Assembly: GCF_014648775.1 (NCBI RefSeq)
Contig: NZ_BMRT01000010.1
Span: forward strand, 186,001 to 250,000
DNA from: Streptomyces abikoensis
GTDB taxonomy: Bacteria; Actinomycetota; Actinomycetes; Streptomycetales; Streptomycetaceae
Reading direction: 5' to 3'
Length of the DNA: 64,000 bases
Both the position numbers and the translations under genes were made by a program. Positions 28,339 to 37,367 of this stretch are shown one piece after another; the first letter of the stretch is position 1; every line of letters begins with the position of its first letter. Below the pieces are notes generated by a model. The model was not told where the DNA came from. It saw only the letters and a program-made list of their open reading frames with translations, and made no database searches.

Positions 28339-29265
28339 ATGGCCTCACGTCCCGTGCGCCACCTGATCTCCCTCGACGACCTGACCGACGAGGACCTGCG
28401 CCACCTCATCGAGCGCGGCGCCGCGTTTTCCGCCGGAACAGCCGGCGCCGGCCGTCCGCTGGACGGCCTCGTCACCGGGATCTACTTCGCCAAGACCTCC
28501 ACCCGCACCCGCACCGCCTTCTCCGCCGGAGCCCTCCGGCTGGGCGGCGGGGTCGTCACCTACGGGCCCGGCGACCTCCAGCTCAACACCGGCGAGACCA
28601 GCGAGGACACCGGCCGGGTGCTGTCCCGGATGCTCGACGTCCTCGTGGCCCGCACCGCCGGCGACCCGGCGGAGATGCGCGCCTGGGCCCGGCAGGGCGG
28701 CATGGCCGTCATCAACGCCATGAGCGCCGACGAGCACCCCACCCAGGCGCTCGCCGATCTCACCACGCTGCTGCGGCACTTCGGAGGCGTCGAGGGCCTG
28801 CGCGTCCTGTACGTGGGCGAGGGCAACAACACCGCCGCCGCCCTCGCGCTGGCCCTCTCCCGCTTCCCGGGCGTCGAGTTCGAGCTGCGCACCCCGCCCG
28901 GCTACGGGCTCACGGCGCCCGTCCTGGAGAAGGCGACGCGGCAGGCGGCCCGCTCCGGGGCCGTGCTGCGGGAGCTCCACACCATGGACGGGCTGCCCGG
29001 CGGCTTCGACGTCGTCTACACCACGCGCTGGCAGACGACCGGCACGTCCAAGCCGGACCCGCGCTGGCGCGACGTCTTCGCGCCGTTCCAGGTCCGCGCC
29101 GAGCTGTGGGAGGCCAGCCCGAAGGCGGTCTTCATGCACGACCTGCCGGCCCACCGGGGCGAGGAGGTCACGGCGGAGGTCCTCGACGGGCCGACGAGCA
29201 TCGCCTTCGACCAGGCGGAGAACAAGATGCACAGCGCCATGGCCGTCCTGGAGTGGTGCCGGTAG
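28339..29265 (+). CDS. Ornithine carbamoyltransferase-like enzyme, probable Dap carbamoyltransferase
   Basis: A 308-residue transcarbamylase. The carbamoyl-phosphate motif STRTRT is at residues 54-59, HPTQALADL at 133-141, and HDLPAHRGEEV near 267, close to the HCLPAHRGEEV of ornithine transcarbamylases. It lies 4 bp behind the NRPS gene rather than with arginine genes, so it is a cluster enzyme. In viomycin and capreomycin clusters a similar enzyme (VioL/CmnL) carbamoylates the beta-amine of Dap to give the ureido group. With SbnA/SbnB in the same cluster the simplest reading is formation of beta-ureidoalanine, free or within the peptide. An alternative is carbamoylation of a sugar, though sugar O-carbamoyltransferases belong to another family. 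Confidence 0.88.
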   Translation: MASRPVRHLISLDDLTDEDLRHLIERGAAFSAGTAGAGRPLDGLVTGIYFAKTSTRTRTAFSAGALRLGGGVVTYGPGDLQLNTGETSEDTGRVLSRMLDVLVARTAGDPAEMRAWARQGGMAVINAMSADEHPTQALADLTTLLRHFGGVEGLRVLYVGEGNNTAAALALALSRFPGVEFELRTPPGYGLTAPVLEKATRQAARSGAVLRELHTMDGLPGGFDVVYTTRWQTTGTSKPDPRWRDVFAPFQVRAELWEASPKAVFMHDLPAHRGEEVTAEVLDGPTSIAFDQAENKMHSAMAVLEWCR

Positions 29266-29267
29266 TG

Positions 29268-29345
29268 CCCCGAAGGGGCGCGGGGCAGTATCGACATGCG
29301 GCTACCGCCGCGTGGCCGCGACCAGCCACGGCGCGCCTGCACGGA
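29268..29345. repeat. Dispersed Streptomyces intergenic repeat
   Basis: GCCCCGAAGGGGCGCGGGG followed by a segment ending GCGACCAGCCACGGCGCGCC resembles a repeat common between Streptomyces genes, as I remember it; the middle ~30 bp differ. The first part forms a small hairpin (GCCCC-GAA-GGGGC). Confidence 0.5.
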
Positions 29346-29352
29346 AAAGCGC

Positions 29353-29400
29353 GGGAGGGGGGTTGCCGGGCAGGTGAACTGCCCGGCAACGCCCCTCCCC
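29353..29400. terminator. Bidirectional hairpin terminator
   Basis: A 12-bp perfect stem GTTGCCGGGCAG (29362-29373) with CTGCCCGGCAAC (29379-29390), extended outward by GGAGGGG/CCCCTCC. It separates the convergent carbamoyltransferase and dioxygenase genes. Confidence 0.75.
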
Positions 29401-29424
29401 CGGTACCGCCTCTGCGGCAGAGGC

Positions 29425-30405
29425 TCAGTTCAGAACGCTCCCGCCCGCCACCCGGTCCACCCGGGACCGGCGGTGGTCGGCGACGGCGTAGACGCGGTGG
29501 AGCCACCGGTCGGTGCCGTCGTAGCGCGGGGTGAACGAGGTGCGCCCGTGCACCGCGATCCGGTTGTCGACGACCGCGAGGTCACCCGCGGCGAGGGCGA
29601 GCGCGTGGGTGGTCCGCTCGAAGGCCCCGCGCAGCTCCTCCATCGCCCGTCCCGCCCCCTCGTCCAGCGGACGGGTGCTCGCGAAGTCGACCAGCACGTC
29701 GGGGTCCTCCGGCGCGCCCCGCAGGACCGCGTGGACCGGCGCGCCGTCCGCCCCGCCGAAGGACGGGGGCGCCTCGGTGAGGAAGCGCTCCTCGCCGAGC
29801 ACCCGGCGGGCCTCCGGGGACAACAGAGGCAGCGCCCGGCGGACGGACGCGACGCACAGCCGGGCGTCACCGGTCGGGTCCTCGCGGACGCACAGCAGGC
29901 CCACGTAGTCGGGCCGGTTGCGGTGGAAGGCGTTCTCGGAGTGCATCTGCAGGCGCACCGAGCCGGCGTTGCTCTGGAGCCGCTCCTGCCCCGGCACCGG
30001 CACGACGTCCTGGACGAGGGCGCCGGACTTCTCGTCGCGGTAGGCGATCACCTCGCCGAGCTGGAGCATCACGGCGGTCATGGCCGCGGCCCCGAGCGTC
30101 GCGGTCCGCTGGACGGAGCCGGGGACCGTGGGCGTCGGGGGGAGGTCCGCCGCGACCGGCAGGCCGCGGATCAGCAGGACGCCCTCCGGGCCCGGGTCGT
30201 GCCGGAACTCGCGTATCTCGTCGAGCAGTTCGTGCGGCAGCCGGGCGGACGCGCCGCGCACCTCCCTGAGCCACTCGGCGCTGTCCACCCGGCCGGCCGC
30301 CGCGGTGAGGAGTCGGCCGGCGAGCGCGGCGACCTCCGCGCGCGGTCCGGCGTCGAGAACCACCGCCGTTCCGTCCAGAGGGCGAATGGAGCCTGTCTGT
30401 GTCAT
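29425..30405 (-). CDS. Fe(II)/2-oxoglutarate amino-acid hydroxylase (VioC/AsnO-like)
   Basis: A 326-residue non-heme iron dioxygenase of the TauD/clavaminate-synthase superfamily. Iron ligands are visible as H-x-E in QMHSENAFH (about 154-156) and the distal His in RIAVHGRTSF (about 284); the 2-oxoglutarate arginine follows in DRWLHRVY. This arrangement (HSE, then AVHGR...F.PR.DG.DRW) is that of VioC, AsnO and related enzymes, which beta-hydroxylate free amino acids such as Arg or Asn for peptide antibiotics. It probably hydroxylates one NRPS substrate. ATG at 30405 has GAAGG nine bases upstream. It is divergent from the methyltransferase gene, with operator copy C between them. Confidence 0.88.
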   Translation of the reverse strand: MTQTGSIRPLDGTAVVLDAGPRAEVAALAGRLLTAAAGRVDSAEWLREVRGASARLPHELLDEIREFRHDPGPEGVLLIRGLPVAADLPPTPTVPGSVQRTATLGAAAMTAVMLQLGEVIAYRDEKSGALVQDVVPVPGQERLQSNAGSVRLQMHSENAFHRNRPDYVGLLCVREDPTGDARLCVASVRRALPLLSPEARRVLGEERFLTEAPPSFGGADGAPVHAVLRGAPEDPDVLVDFASTRPLDEGAGRAMEELRGAFERTTHALALAAGDLAVVDNRIAVHGRTSFTPRYDGTDRWLHRVYAVADHRRSRVDRVAGGSVLN

Positions 30406-30579
30406 GGTCACTTGCCTTCTCACTGAAGCTGTGCGAGAGGAATGCCTGCGCTCGATTCCGCTCGAGTTCACGGACGCCCGGGACACAAAACGCTAGGCAG
30501 CGGCCGGCGTGGGGGTCAATTGCCGGGCCGGTTTATCGCACGGGGCGCGCCGTCAAGAGGCCCGGGGAATCGCCGCGTT

Positions 30580-30595
30580 GTCCCGCCGGCGAGAC
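30580..30595. promoter_or_regulatory. Cluster operator copy C
   Basis: GTCCCGCCGGCGAGAC; its reverse complement is exactly the copy B sequence. It is 94 bp upstream of the methyltransferase ATG and 175 bp upstream of the dioxygenase ATG. Directly beside it the minus strand reads AATGCCCTCGTC, similar to the second shared string near copies A and B. Confidence 0.6.
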
Positions 30596-30688
30596 GAGGG
30601 CATTGTGCGCGCTTCCCGCCGGACCGCCGCTGGGGCAGACTCGCCGTATTCAGCGAATCGCCCGTCGGCCGCCCTTCCAGGAGCACGT

Positions 30689-31918
30689 ATGTCGAGCACG
30701 ATCCCATGCCGTATCTGCGCCGGACCGGTGCAGGAATTCTTCGACTTCGGCCGCCAGCCCCTGTCCGACGCGTTCCTGCCCGTCGACGCGGACTTCTCGC
30801 AGGAGTTCTTCTTCCGCCTCGCCGTCGGCGTGTGCGGCACCTGCGGCATGGTGCAGCTGACCGAGGAGGTCCCCCGGGACCGGATGTTCCACGAGGACTA
30901 CCCGTACTTCTCCTCCGGCTCGGCCTACATGCGCGAGCACTTCGAGGGCCTGGCGAAGCGGCTGCTGACCACCGAGCTCTCCGGCGAGGACCCCTTCGTC
31001 GTCGAACTCGGCTGCAACGACGGCGTCATGCTGGGGACGCTGGCCGACTCGGGCGTCCGCCACCTGGGCGTCGAGCCGTCCGCGAGCGTCGCGGCCGTCG
31101 CCGCGGCGAAGGGCGTGCGCGTGCGCACCTCCTTCTTCGAGGAGGCCACGGCCCGCGAGATCCTCGCCGAGGACGGCCGGGCGGACGTGATCTACGCGGC
31201 CAACACCCTGTGCCACATCCCCTACATGGACTCGATCCTGGCGGGCGTGCGGGCGCTGCTGAAGCCGACCGGCGTGTTCGTCTTCGAGGACCCCTACCTG
31301 GGCGACATCGTCGAGCGGACCTCGTTCGACCAGATCTACGACGAGCATTTCTTCTTCTTCACCGCGTCCTCCGTGCGCGAGATGGCCGCCCGCAACGGCC
31401 TGGAGCTGGTCGACGTCGAGCGGCTGACCGTGCACGGCGGCGAGGTGCGCTACACCCTCGCCCCCGCCGGGGAGCGGCAGCCGTCCGAGGCCGTGGCCGC
31501 GCTCGTCGCCGAGGAGAAGGAGCGCAAGCTCTCCGACCTCACCACCCTGCGGGCCTTCGGCGAGAACGTCCTGAAGATCCGCGACGACCTGACCGCGCTG
31601 CTCACCCGGCTGCGCGCCGAGGGCAAGTCGGTCGTGGGCTACGGCGCCACGGCCAAGAGCGCGACGGTCACCAACCTCTGCGGCATCGGCCCGGAGCTCG
31701 TCCCGTTCGTCTGCGACACCACCCCCGCGAAGCAGGGGCGGCTGACCCCGGGCACCCACATCCCCGTGCGGACCCCGGACGCCTTCTCCGGCGACTACCC
31801 GGACTACGCGCTGCTCTTCGCGTGGAACCACGCCGAGGAAATCATGGCCAACGAGCAGGAGTTCCGTGCCGCCGGCGGCAAGTGGATCCTCTATGTGCCC
31901 GAGGTCAAGGTCGTCTGA
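30689..31918 (+). CDS. NDP-hexose 3-C-methyltransferase (EvaC/TylCIII family)
   Basis: A 409-residue SAM-dependent sugar C-methyltransferase. The N-terminal zinc-finger has the Cys pairs CRIC and CGTC, followed by a SAM-binding domain (FVVELGCNDGVML) and the family tail with VGYGATAKSATVTN and DTTPAKQGRLTPGTHIPV. Enzymes of this family add a methyl branch at C3 of 4-keto-2,6-dideoxy sugars (vancosamine, mycarose). Together with the 2,3-dehydratase and 3-aminotransferase at 12.8-15.3 kb it completes the core of a vancosamine-type pathway, although it lies 15 kb away. ATG follows CAGGAG with 5-bp spacing. Confidence 0.92.
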   Translation: MSSTIPCRICAGPVQEFFDFGRQPLSDAFLPVDADFSQEFFFRLAVGVCGTCGMVQLTEEVPRDRMFHEDYPYFSSGSAYMREHFEGLAKRLLTTELSGEDPFVVELGCNDGVMLGTLADSGVRHLGVEPSASVAAVAAAKGVRVRTSFFEEATAREILAEDGRADVIYAANTLCHIPYMDSILAGVRALLKPTGVFVFEDPYLGDIVERTSFDQIYDEHFFFFTASSVREMAARNGLELVDVERLTVHGGEVRYTLAPAGERQPSEAVAALVAEEKERKLSDLTTLRAFGENVLKIRDDLTALLTRLRAEGKSVVGYGATAKSATVTNLCGIGPELVPFVCDTTPAKQGRLTPGTHIPVRTPDAFSGDYPDYALLFAWNHAEEIMANEQEFRAAGGKWILYVPEVKVV

Positions 31919-31966
31919 TCCGGGCGCCGGACGGCTTTCGTACCGGGCACTCGAAGAATTGGGGGA

Positions 31967-32842
31967 ATGATGAAGGGAATTATTCTCGCCGGGGGCAGCG
32001 GCACCCGGCTGTATCCCTCCACCTTGGCCACTTCCAAGCAACTCCTGGCCGTCTACGACAAACCGATGGTCTACCACCCGCTTTCGGTGCTGATGCTCGC
32101 CGGAATCCGGGAGATCCTGGTGATCTCGACGCCGGAGAGCGTGCCGCCACTGCGCTCGCTGCTCGGCGACGGCTCGCACCTGGGCCTGGAGATCAGCTAT
32201 GCGGAGCAGGAAAGTCCGCGCGGTATCGCGGAAGCGCTCGTCATCGGCGCCGACCACATCGGCGACGGCCCCGTCGCCCTGATCCTCGGCGACAACGTCT
32301 TCCACGGCGCGGGATTCCCGCAGCTGCTGCGGACGGCCCGCGCCGAGCTGGACGGCTGCACGCTCTTCGGGTACCCGGTCTCGGACCCCGAGCGCTACGG
32401 CATCGGCGAGGTCGACGCCGAGGGCAACCTGGTCTCCCTGGAGGAGAAGCCGGACCGGCCGCGCTCGGACAACGCGATCACCGGCCTGTACTTCTACGAC
32501 GCGGACGCGGTGGAGATCGCCCGGGGGCTGACCCCCTCGGACCGCGGCGAACTCGAGATCACCGACGTCAACCGCGTCTACCTGGAGCAGGGGCGGGCCC
32601 GCCTCATCCGGCTGGGCCGCGGCTACACCTGGCTGGACGCGGGGACCCACGACTCCCTGCTGGCGGCCAGCCAGTACGTCCACGTCATCGAGAAGCGGCA
32701 GGGCGTCCGCGTGGCCTGCGTCGAGGAGATCGCCCTGCGCATGGGCTACATCGCGCCGGAGCACTGCCACCAGCTCGGCGCCCGGATGAAGAACTCGGAG
32801 TACGGCCAGTACCTCATGCAGGTCGCCCGGCTGGTCGCCTGA
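31967..32842 (+). CDS. rmlA: Glucose-1-phosphate thymidylyltransferase
   Basis: A 291-residue nucleotidyltransferase. It starts MMKGIILAGGSGTRLYPST, with SKQLLAVYDKPMVYHPL, GDNVFHGAG, the Asp/Glu-rich EEKPDRPRSDNAITGLYF and TWLDAGTHDSL. It makes dTDP-glucose from dTTP and glucose-1-phosphate, the entry point for all the dTDP-sugars of this cluster. Two adjacent ATGs are possible; the second (31970) is better spaced from GGGGGA. It stands apart from rmlB/rmlD, between the sugar methyltransferase and the AMP-ligase. Confidence 0.96.
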   Translation: MMKGIILAGGSGTRLYPSTLATSKQLLAVYDKPMVYHPLSVLMLAGIREILVISTPESVPPLRSLLGDGSHLGLEISYAEQESPRGIAEALVIGADHIGDGPVALILGDNVFHGAGFPQLLRTARAELDGCTLFGYPVSDPERYGIGEVDAEGNLVSLEEKPDRPRSDNAITGLYFYDADAVEIARGLTPSDRGELEITDVNRVYLEQGRARLIRLGRGYTWLDAGTHDSLLAASQYVHVIEKRQGVRVACVEEIALRMGYIAPEHCHQLGARMKNSEYGQYLMQVARLVA

Positions 32843-32902
32843 CCGGGCCCGGCGGGACCGCGAGGACGGGCACCGGGGAAGACGGCACGACAGGGAGTAC
32901 GA

Positions 32903-34048
32903 GTGGGACACGCGGGATATCAGGAGCTGACCCCGGCGGACGTGCTGACGCCGCCGGGCACCGGGGCGCCGGAGGTCACCGACCGCGCCTGGTGCGTCCG
33001 CTGGGAGCGGGAGCCCCGGGCGGAGGAACTCGTCCTGCGCACCCTGCCGGACACCCTGGACTTCCACACCTCGGGCAGCACCGGCCCCAGCAGGCTCTGG
33101 CGGCGCTCCCTCGCGGACGCGTGGAGCGAGGCCGGCATGCTCGCCGGGTTCGTCGGCGTCGACGAACCCGGGGCGGTCGTCTCCTTCGCGCCGCCCGTCC
33201 ACGTCTACGGCGCGCTCGCCACGCTGCTGATGCCCGCCAGGCTCGGCGTCCCCGTCTGGTACCGCCCCGGCTACATCGGCGCGCTCCCGGACACCGGGGC
33301 CCGCCGGGTCGTCGTCGTGGCCACCCCGTGGATCTTCTCCCTGCTGCTGCGCAACATGGACTGGGTCCGCGCGCTGGACCACGTCACCGTGCTGTACAGC
33401 AGCGCCATGCTCCCGGCCGACGCCCGCGTCTTCCTGGAGCAGGCCGGCCCGGAGCGCGCGGCCCTCGTGGAGCTCCTCGGCTCCACGGAGACCGGCGGCA
33501 TCGCGACCCGCCGCTGGCGCGCGGGCGAACCCCCGGCGTGGACCCTCTTCCCCGACGTCTCCTTCGCCCCCACCGGCGTCGAGGGGACCGAAGGGGCTGA
33601 AGGCGCCGACGGGACCGCCGTACCGCTGGTGATCCGCAGCCCGCGCCTGGCCCACCGCCCCGGCGGGAGCGCGCCGGACGCCTGGCCCACCGGCGACCTC
33701 GTCGAGCCGCTGGGCGACCGCGCCTTCCGGCTCGTCGGCCGGGTCGGCCGGCTCGTCAAGGTCAACGGCCGGCGGATCAACCTCGACGAGGCCGAACACG
33801 CCCTGCGCGCCCGCGTCGACTGCGCGGACCTGGCGCTCGTGGCCACCCACGACCCGATGATCGGCGAGCACGTCGACCTGTACGTCGTACCGAACGCCGG
33901 GACCGCGCCGGGCGGCACCGACCTGACCCCGGCCCTCGACGTCCTCGGCGCCCGCCCCCGGCGGACCCACCTGGTGCCCGTCATCGAGCGCTCCGCGACC
34001 GGCAAGCTCCGGCACCCCCAGACCGCACACTCACCGAACCAGGGATAG
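32903..34048 (+). CDS. Short AMP-dependent ligase, probable aryl acid (coumarate/caffeate) activation
   Basis: A 381-residue member of the adenylate-forming family, shorter than usual (~500). It has the P-loop HTSGSTGPSRLW, the A5-like segment LLGSTETGGIA, the hinge region GRVGRLVKVNGRRINLDEAE and a C-terminal catalytic lysine context SATGKLRHP. The early N-terminal part of normal ligases is missing. It is 4 bp upstream of the tyrosine ammonia-lyase gene, so coumarate or caffeate is the most reasonable acid. The acceptor could be CoA or the free carrier protein at 16146. Not an amino-acid-type A domain by motif spacing. GTG start follows AGGGAG. Confidence 0.78.
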   Translation: MGHAGYQELTPADVLTPPGTGAPEVTDRAWCVRWEREPRAEELVLRTLPDTLDFHTSGSTGPSRLWRRSLADAWSEAGMLAGFVGVDEPGAVVSFAPPVHVYGALATLLMPARLGVPVWYRPGYIGALPDTGARRVVVVATPWIFSLLLRNMDWVRALDHVTVLYSSAMLPADARVFLEQAGPERAALVELLGSTETGGIATRRWRAGEPPAWTLFPDVSFAPTGVEGTEGAEGADGTAVPLVIRSPRLAHRPGGSAPDAWPTGDLVEPLGDRAFRLVGRVGRLVKVNGRRINLDEAEHALRARVDCADLALVATHDPMIGEHVDLYVVPNAGTAPGGTDLTPALDVLGARPRRTHLVPVIERSATGKLRHPQTAHSPNQG

Positions 34049-34052
34049 CAAC

Positions 34053-35573
34053 GTGACAGTTACCTCCGAGACGACCGGCGCCGGGACCACCGACGGGCTC
34101 GGGCTCGCCGAGATCGTCGAAGCCGCCTCGTGGACCGCGAAGCTCGGCCCGCTCACCGACGCCGACGTGGCCGGGATGGAGGCCAGCGCCGCCACCGTCG
34201 ACCGCTACCTCGCCGAGGGAAAGCCGGTCTACGGGCTCACGCAGGGCTTCGGCCCGCTGGTGACCTTCTCCGCCAAGTCCGAGCGGGAACAGGGCGACTC
34301 GCTCATATCCCACCTGGGCACCGCCCAGGGCCGGCCGCTCGACCCCGAGGTGTCACGGCTGGTCTTCTGGCTCCGCCTCAACAGCATGCGCAAGGGCGTC
34401 TCCGCCGTCTCGCCCGAGTTCTGGCAGCGCCTCGCCGACCTGTGGAACGCCGGCTTCACCCCGGTGATCCCCCGGGACGGCACGGTCAGCGCCAGCGGCG
34501 ACCTCCAGCCCCTCGCCCACGTCGCCCTGGCCTGTGCCGGGTACGGCGAGGCGTGGGCGCTCGACACGGACGGCCGCCGGTACGTCCGCCCGGCCGGGGA
34601 GGTCCTCGCCGAGCTCGGCGCCGAGCCCCTGGAGTGGCCCGTCCGCGAGGCGCTGGCCTTCGTCAACGGCACCGGCGTCAGCCTCGCCGTCGCCATCCTC
34701 AACCAGCGCTCCGCCCTCCGGCTCGTCCACGCCGTCACCGACCTCACCGCCCGGCTGACCGTGCTGCTGGGCGGCAACGCCGAGCACTTCGACGAGGGCG
34801 TCGGCCGGGTCCGCAACCAGGCCGGGCAGCTGCGCGTCGCCCGCTGGATCCGGCAGGGCCTGCCCGAGGGCCACGAGCGCGACGAGCGCCGCCCGCTCCA
34901 GGAGCCGTACAGCCTGCGCTGCGCCCCCCAGGTCCTCGGCGCCGTCCTGGACCAGCTCACCCACGCCGGCGAGATCCTGGCCCGCGAGGCGAACGGCTGC
35001 ACCGACAACCCGGTCACCTTCGAGGACCGGGTCCTCCACGCCGGCAACTTCCACGCCATGCCGGTCGGCTTCGCCTCCGAGCAGACCGGGCTGGCCCTGC
35101 ACATGGCCGCCTACCTGGCCGAACGGCAGCTCGGGCTGGTGCTCAACCCCACCACCAACGGCGACCTGCCCATCATGCTCACCCCCCGGGCGGGCCGCGG
35201 CTGCGGACTGGCGGGCGTGCAGATCAGCGCCACCTCGTTCATCTCCCGGATCCGCCAGCTCGTCACCCCGGCGTCCCTGACGACGCTGCCGACGAACGGC
35301 TGGAACCAGGACCACGTCCCGATGGCCCTCAACGGCGCCAACGGCGTCTCCGAGGCGCTGGAGCTGGCCTGGCTGGCCGTGGGCTCGCTCGCCCTCGGCG
35401 CCGCCCAGCTGTCGGTGATGACCGAGCACGCGCACGGGACCGAAGGCGTCTGGGCCGAGCTGGCCGGCGTCTCCCCCGCGCTCGACGCCGACCGGCCGAT
35501 GGCGGCCGAGGTCCGCGCCGCCGCCGCGCTGTTCGCGCGGCACGCGGACGCCCTGCTGGCCGAGCGCGCCTGA
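34053..35573 (+). CDS. Tyrosine ammonia-lyase (Sam8-like, MIO enzyme)
   Basis: A 506-residue aromatic ammonia-lyase. The MIO cofactor triad Ala-Ser-Gly is in GTVSASGDLQPLAH (147-149), and the catalytic-loop tyrosine in VYGLTQGFGPLV. The substrate-selecting position reads SHL (His-88 Leu-89), the His-Leu pair typical of tyrosine rather than phenylalanine lyases. The protein follows Sam8, the tyrosine ammonia-lyase of saccharomicin biosynthesis, closely throughout, as I recall that sequence. It makes p-coumarate and ammonia from L-tyrosine, which the Sam5-like enzyme at 7396 would convert to caffeate. A 2,3-aminomutase giving beta-tyrosine is possible in this family, but the Sam8-like context argues for lyase. 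Confidence 0.91.
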   Translation: MTVTSETTGAGTTDGLGLAEIVEAASWTAKLGPLTDADVAGMEASAATVDRYLAEGKPVYGLTQGFGPLVTFSAKSEREQGDSLISHLGTAQGRPLDPEVSRLVFWLRLNSMRKGVSAVSPEFWQRLADLWNAGFTPVIPRDGTVSASGDLQPLAHVALACAGYGEAWALDTDGRRYVRPAGEVLAELGAEPLEWPVREALAFVNGTGVSLAVAILNQRSALRLVHAVTDLTARLTVLLGGNAEHFDEGVGRVRNQAGQLRVARWIRQGLPEGHERDERRPLQEPYSLRCAPQVLGAVLDQLTHAGEILAREANGCTDNPVTFEDRVLHAGNFHAMPVGFASEQTGLALHMAAYLAERQLGLVLNPTTNGDLPIMLTPRAGRGCGLAGVQISATSFISRIRQLVTPASLTTLPTNGWNQDHVPMALNGANGVSEALELAWLAVGSLALGAAQLSVMTEHAHGTEGVWAELAGVSPALDADRPMAAEVRAAAALFARHADALLAERA

Positions 35574-35649
35574 CCGCCGGGCGCCCGGGGACCCCCCTCC
35601 GGGCGCCCGGCCCCCTCCCCCACGTATCCGCGAGACCGGAGCACCACGC

Positions 35650-36384
35650 GTGATCGCGAGCATCCTGCCCGCCGGAGTCGTGGCGGAGGAGTCCCACGCC
35701 GACGAACCGGCGGCCGGGCTGTTCCCCGAGGAGCTCCGGCTGACGGACGGCATGAGCGAGGCCCGGCGCCGCGAGTTCGCCGCCGTGCGGCACTGCGCCC
35801 GCCGGGCGGCCGGACGGCTCGGCGTGCCCGCCGCCCCGCTGCTGCCCGGGCACCGGGGCGCGCCGCGCTGGCCCGCCGGGGTCGTGGGCAGCATGACCCA
35901 CTGCCCCGGCTACCGCGCGGCGGCCCTGGCCCGCGCGGAGGCCGTACGGGCCGTCGGCATCGACGCCGAGCCCCACGCGCCGGTGCCGGAGCGGATGGCG
36001 CGGGGCATCGCGCTGCCGGAGGAGCGGGAGCGGCTGCGCGCGCTCCACCGGCTGGACGACGGCGTGTGCTGGGACCGCCTCCTGTTCTGCGCCAAGGAGA
36101 CCGTCTACAAGGTGTGGTCGCCCCTGACCGGGGTGTGGCTCGGCTTCCACGAGGCGTCGATCACCATCGACCCGGACACCCGCACGTTCCGCGCGCGCGT
36201 CCTGCGGCCCGTGCCGGCCGCCGTGGAGAAAGGTTTCCCCGCCGAGCTGCACGGCACCTGGACCACCGGCCGGGGCCTGCTGATCGCCGCGATCGTCCTC
36301 CCCACGGCGCCCTCCGCCCTTCCCTCCTCCCCTGCCCACCGGCCGCGCGCCGGGCTATACCGACGAGGTGCCAACTCCCCATGA
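35650..36384 (+). CDS. 4'-phosphopantetheinyl transferase (Sfp/EntD type)
   Basis: A 244-residue protein with the Sfp-family motifs: GSMTHCPGYRAAAL, VGIDAE (Mg-binding acid residues, near 105) and the W/F-x-x-KE-x-x-x-K motif as LLFCAKETVYKVW (near 148). It transfers the phosphopantetheine arm of CoA onto the carrier domains of the NRPS proteins and the free carrier protein. EntD-type members are often clustered with catechol pathways, which suits the caffeate theme. GTG start; its stop overlaps rmlB (ATGA). Confidence 0.93.
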   Translation: MIASILPAGVVAEESHADEPAAGLFPEELRLTDGMSEARRREFAAVRHCARRAAGRLGVPAAPLLPGHRGAPRWPAGVVGSMTHCPGYRAAALARAEAVRAVGIDAEPHAPVPERMARGIALPEERERLRALHRLDDGVCWDRLLFCAKETVYKVWSPLTGVWLGFHEASITIDPDTRTFRARVLRPVPAAVEKGFPAELHGTWTTGRGLLIAAIVLPTAPSALPSSPAHRPRAGLYRRGANSP

Positions 36385-37367
36385 CCACCCGCATACTCGT
36401 GACCGGGGGCGCCGGGTTCATCGGCTCCCACTACACGCGCACGCTGCTCGGTCCCGACGGGCCCGGCGACGTGTCGGTCACGGTGCTCGACAAGCTCACC
36501 TACGCGGGCAACCCCGCCAACCTGGACGCGGTGCGGGACGACCCGCGCCTCACCTTCGTCCAGGGCGACATCTGCGACGCCGAACTCGTGGCCGGGCTCA
36601 TGGCGGAGCACGACCAGGTGGTGCACTTCGCCGCCGAGTCCCACGTGGACCGGTCGATCGACGGCGGCGCCGAGTTCATCCGCACGAACGTCCTGGGCAC
36701 CCACACCCTCGTCGACGCCGCCCACCGCGCGGGCGTCGACGTCTTCGTGCAGGTCTCCACGGACGAGGTGTACGGCTCCATCGACGAGGGCTCCTGGCCC
36801 GAGACCCACCCGCTCGCGCCCAACTCGCCCTACTCCTCGGCCAAGGCCGCCGGCGACCTGGTGGCGCTCTCCTACCACCGCACCCACGGCCTGGACGTCC
36901 GCGTCACCCGCTGCTCGAACAACTACGGGCACCACCACTTCCCCGAGAAGGTCATCCCCCTCTTCGTCACCAACCTCCTCGACGGCGGCAAGGTCCCGCT
37001 GTACGGGGACGGCGGCAACGTCCGGGACTGGCTGCACATCGACGACCACGTCCAGGGCATCGAACTGGTCCGCACCCGGGGCCGCGCCGGGGAGGTCTAC
37101 AACATCGGCGGCGGCACCGAACTGTCCAACCGGGAGCTCACCGAACTCCTCCTCAAGGAGTGCGGGGCCGACTGGGAGACGAGCGTCGAGCACGTCGCCG
37201 ACCGCAAGGGCCACGACCGCCGCTACTCCGTCGACTGCACCAAGATCCGCGAGGAGCTCGGCTACGCGCCCAAGGTGCCCTTCGAGCAGGGCCTCGCCGA
37301 GACCGTGCGCTGGTACCGCGAGAACCGCGCCTGGTGGGAGCCCCTGAAGCGGCGGGCGGCGCTGTGA
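36381..37367 (+). CDS. rmlB: dTDP-glucose 4,6-dehydratase
   Basis: A 328-residue extended SDR enzyme. It has the NAD motif VTGGAGFIGSHY at the N-terminus, VSTDEVYGS with active-site acid residues, PYSSAKAAGD with the catalytic Tyr-x-x-x-Lys, and RCSNNYGHHHFPEKVIP. It makes dTDP-4-keto-6-deoxyglucose, the branch point to rhamnose and to the deoxyamino sugar. ATG overlaps the upstream stop and its own stop overlaps rmlD (GTGA), indicating translational coupling in the pptase-rmlB-rmlD-rmlC-GT operon. Confidence 0.97.
   Translation: MTTRILVTGGAGFIGSHYTRTLLGPDGPGDVSVTVLDKLTYAGNPANLDAVRDDPRLTFVQGDICDAELVAGLMAEHDQVVHFAAESHVDRSIDGGAEFIRTNVLGTHTLVDAAHRAGVDVFVQVSTDEVYGSIDEGSWPETHPLAPNSPYSSAKAAGDLVALSYHRTHGLDVRVTRCSNNYGHHHFPEKVIPLFVTNLLDGGKVPLYGDGGNVRDWLHIDDHVQGIELVRTRGRAGEVYNIGGGTELSNRELTELLLKECGADWETSVEHVADRKGHDRRYSVDCTKIREELGYAPKVPFEQGLAETVRWYRENRAWWEPLKRRAAL

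Noticed and set aside
34053..35573. Tyrosine 2,3-aminomutase (beta-tyrosine supply, as in enediyne clusters)
   Set aside because: Sequence pattern (GLTQGFGPLV, SHL selectivity pair) is Sam8-like, and a Sam5-like coumarate hydroxylase is present, so the lyase reading is better. Not excluded.
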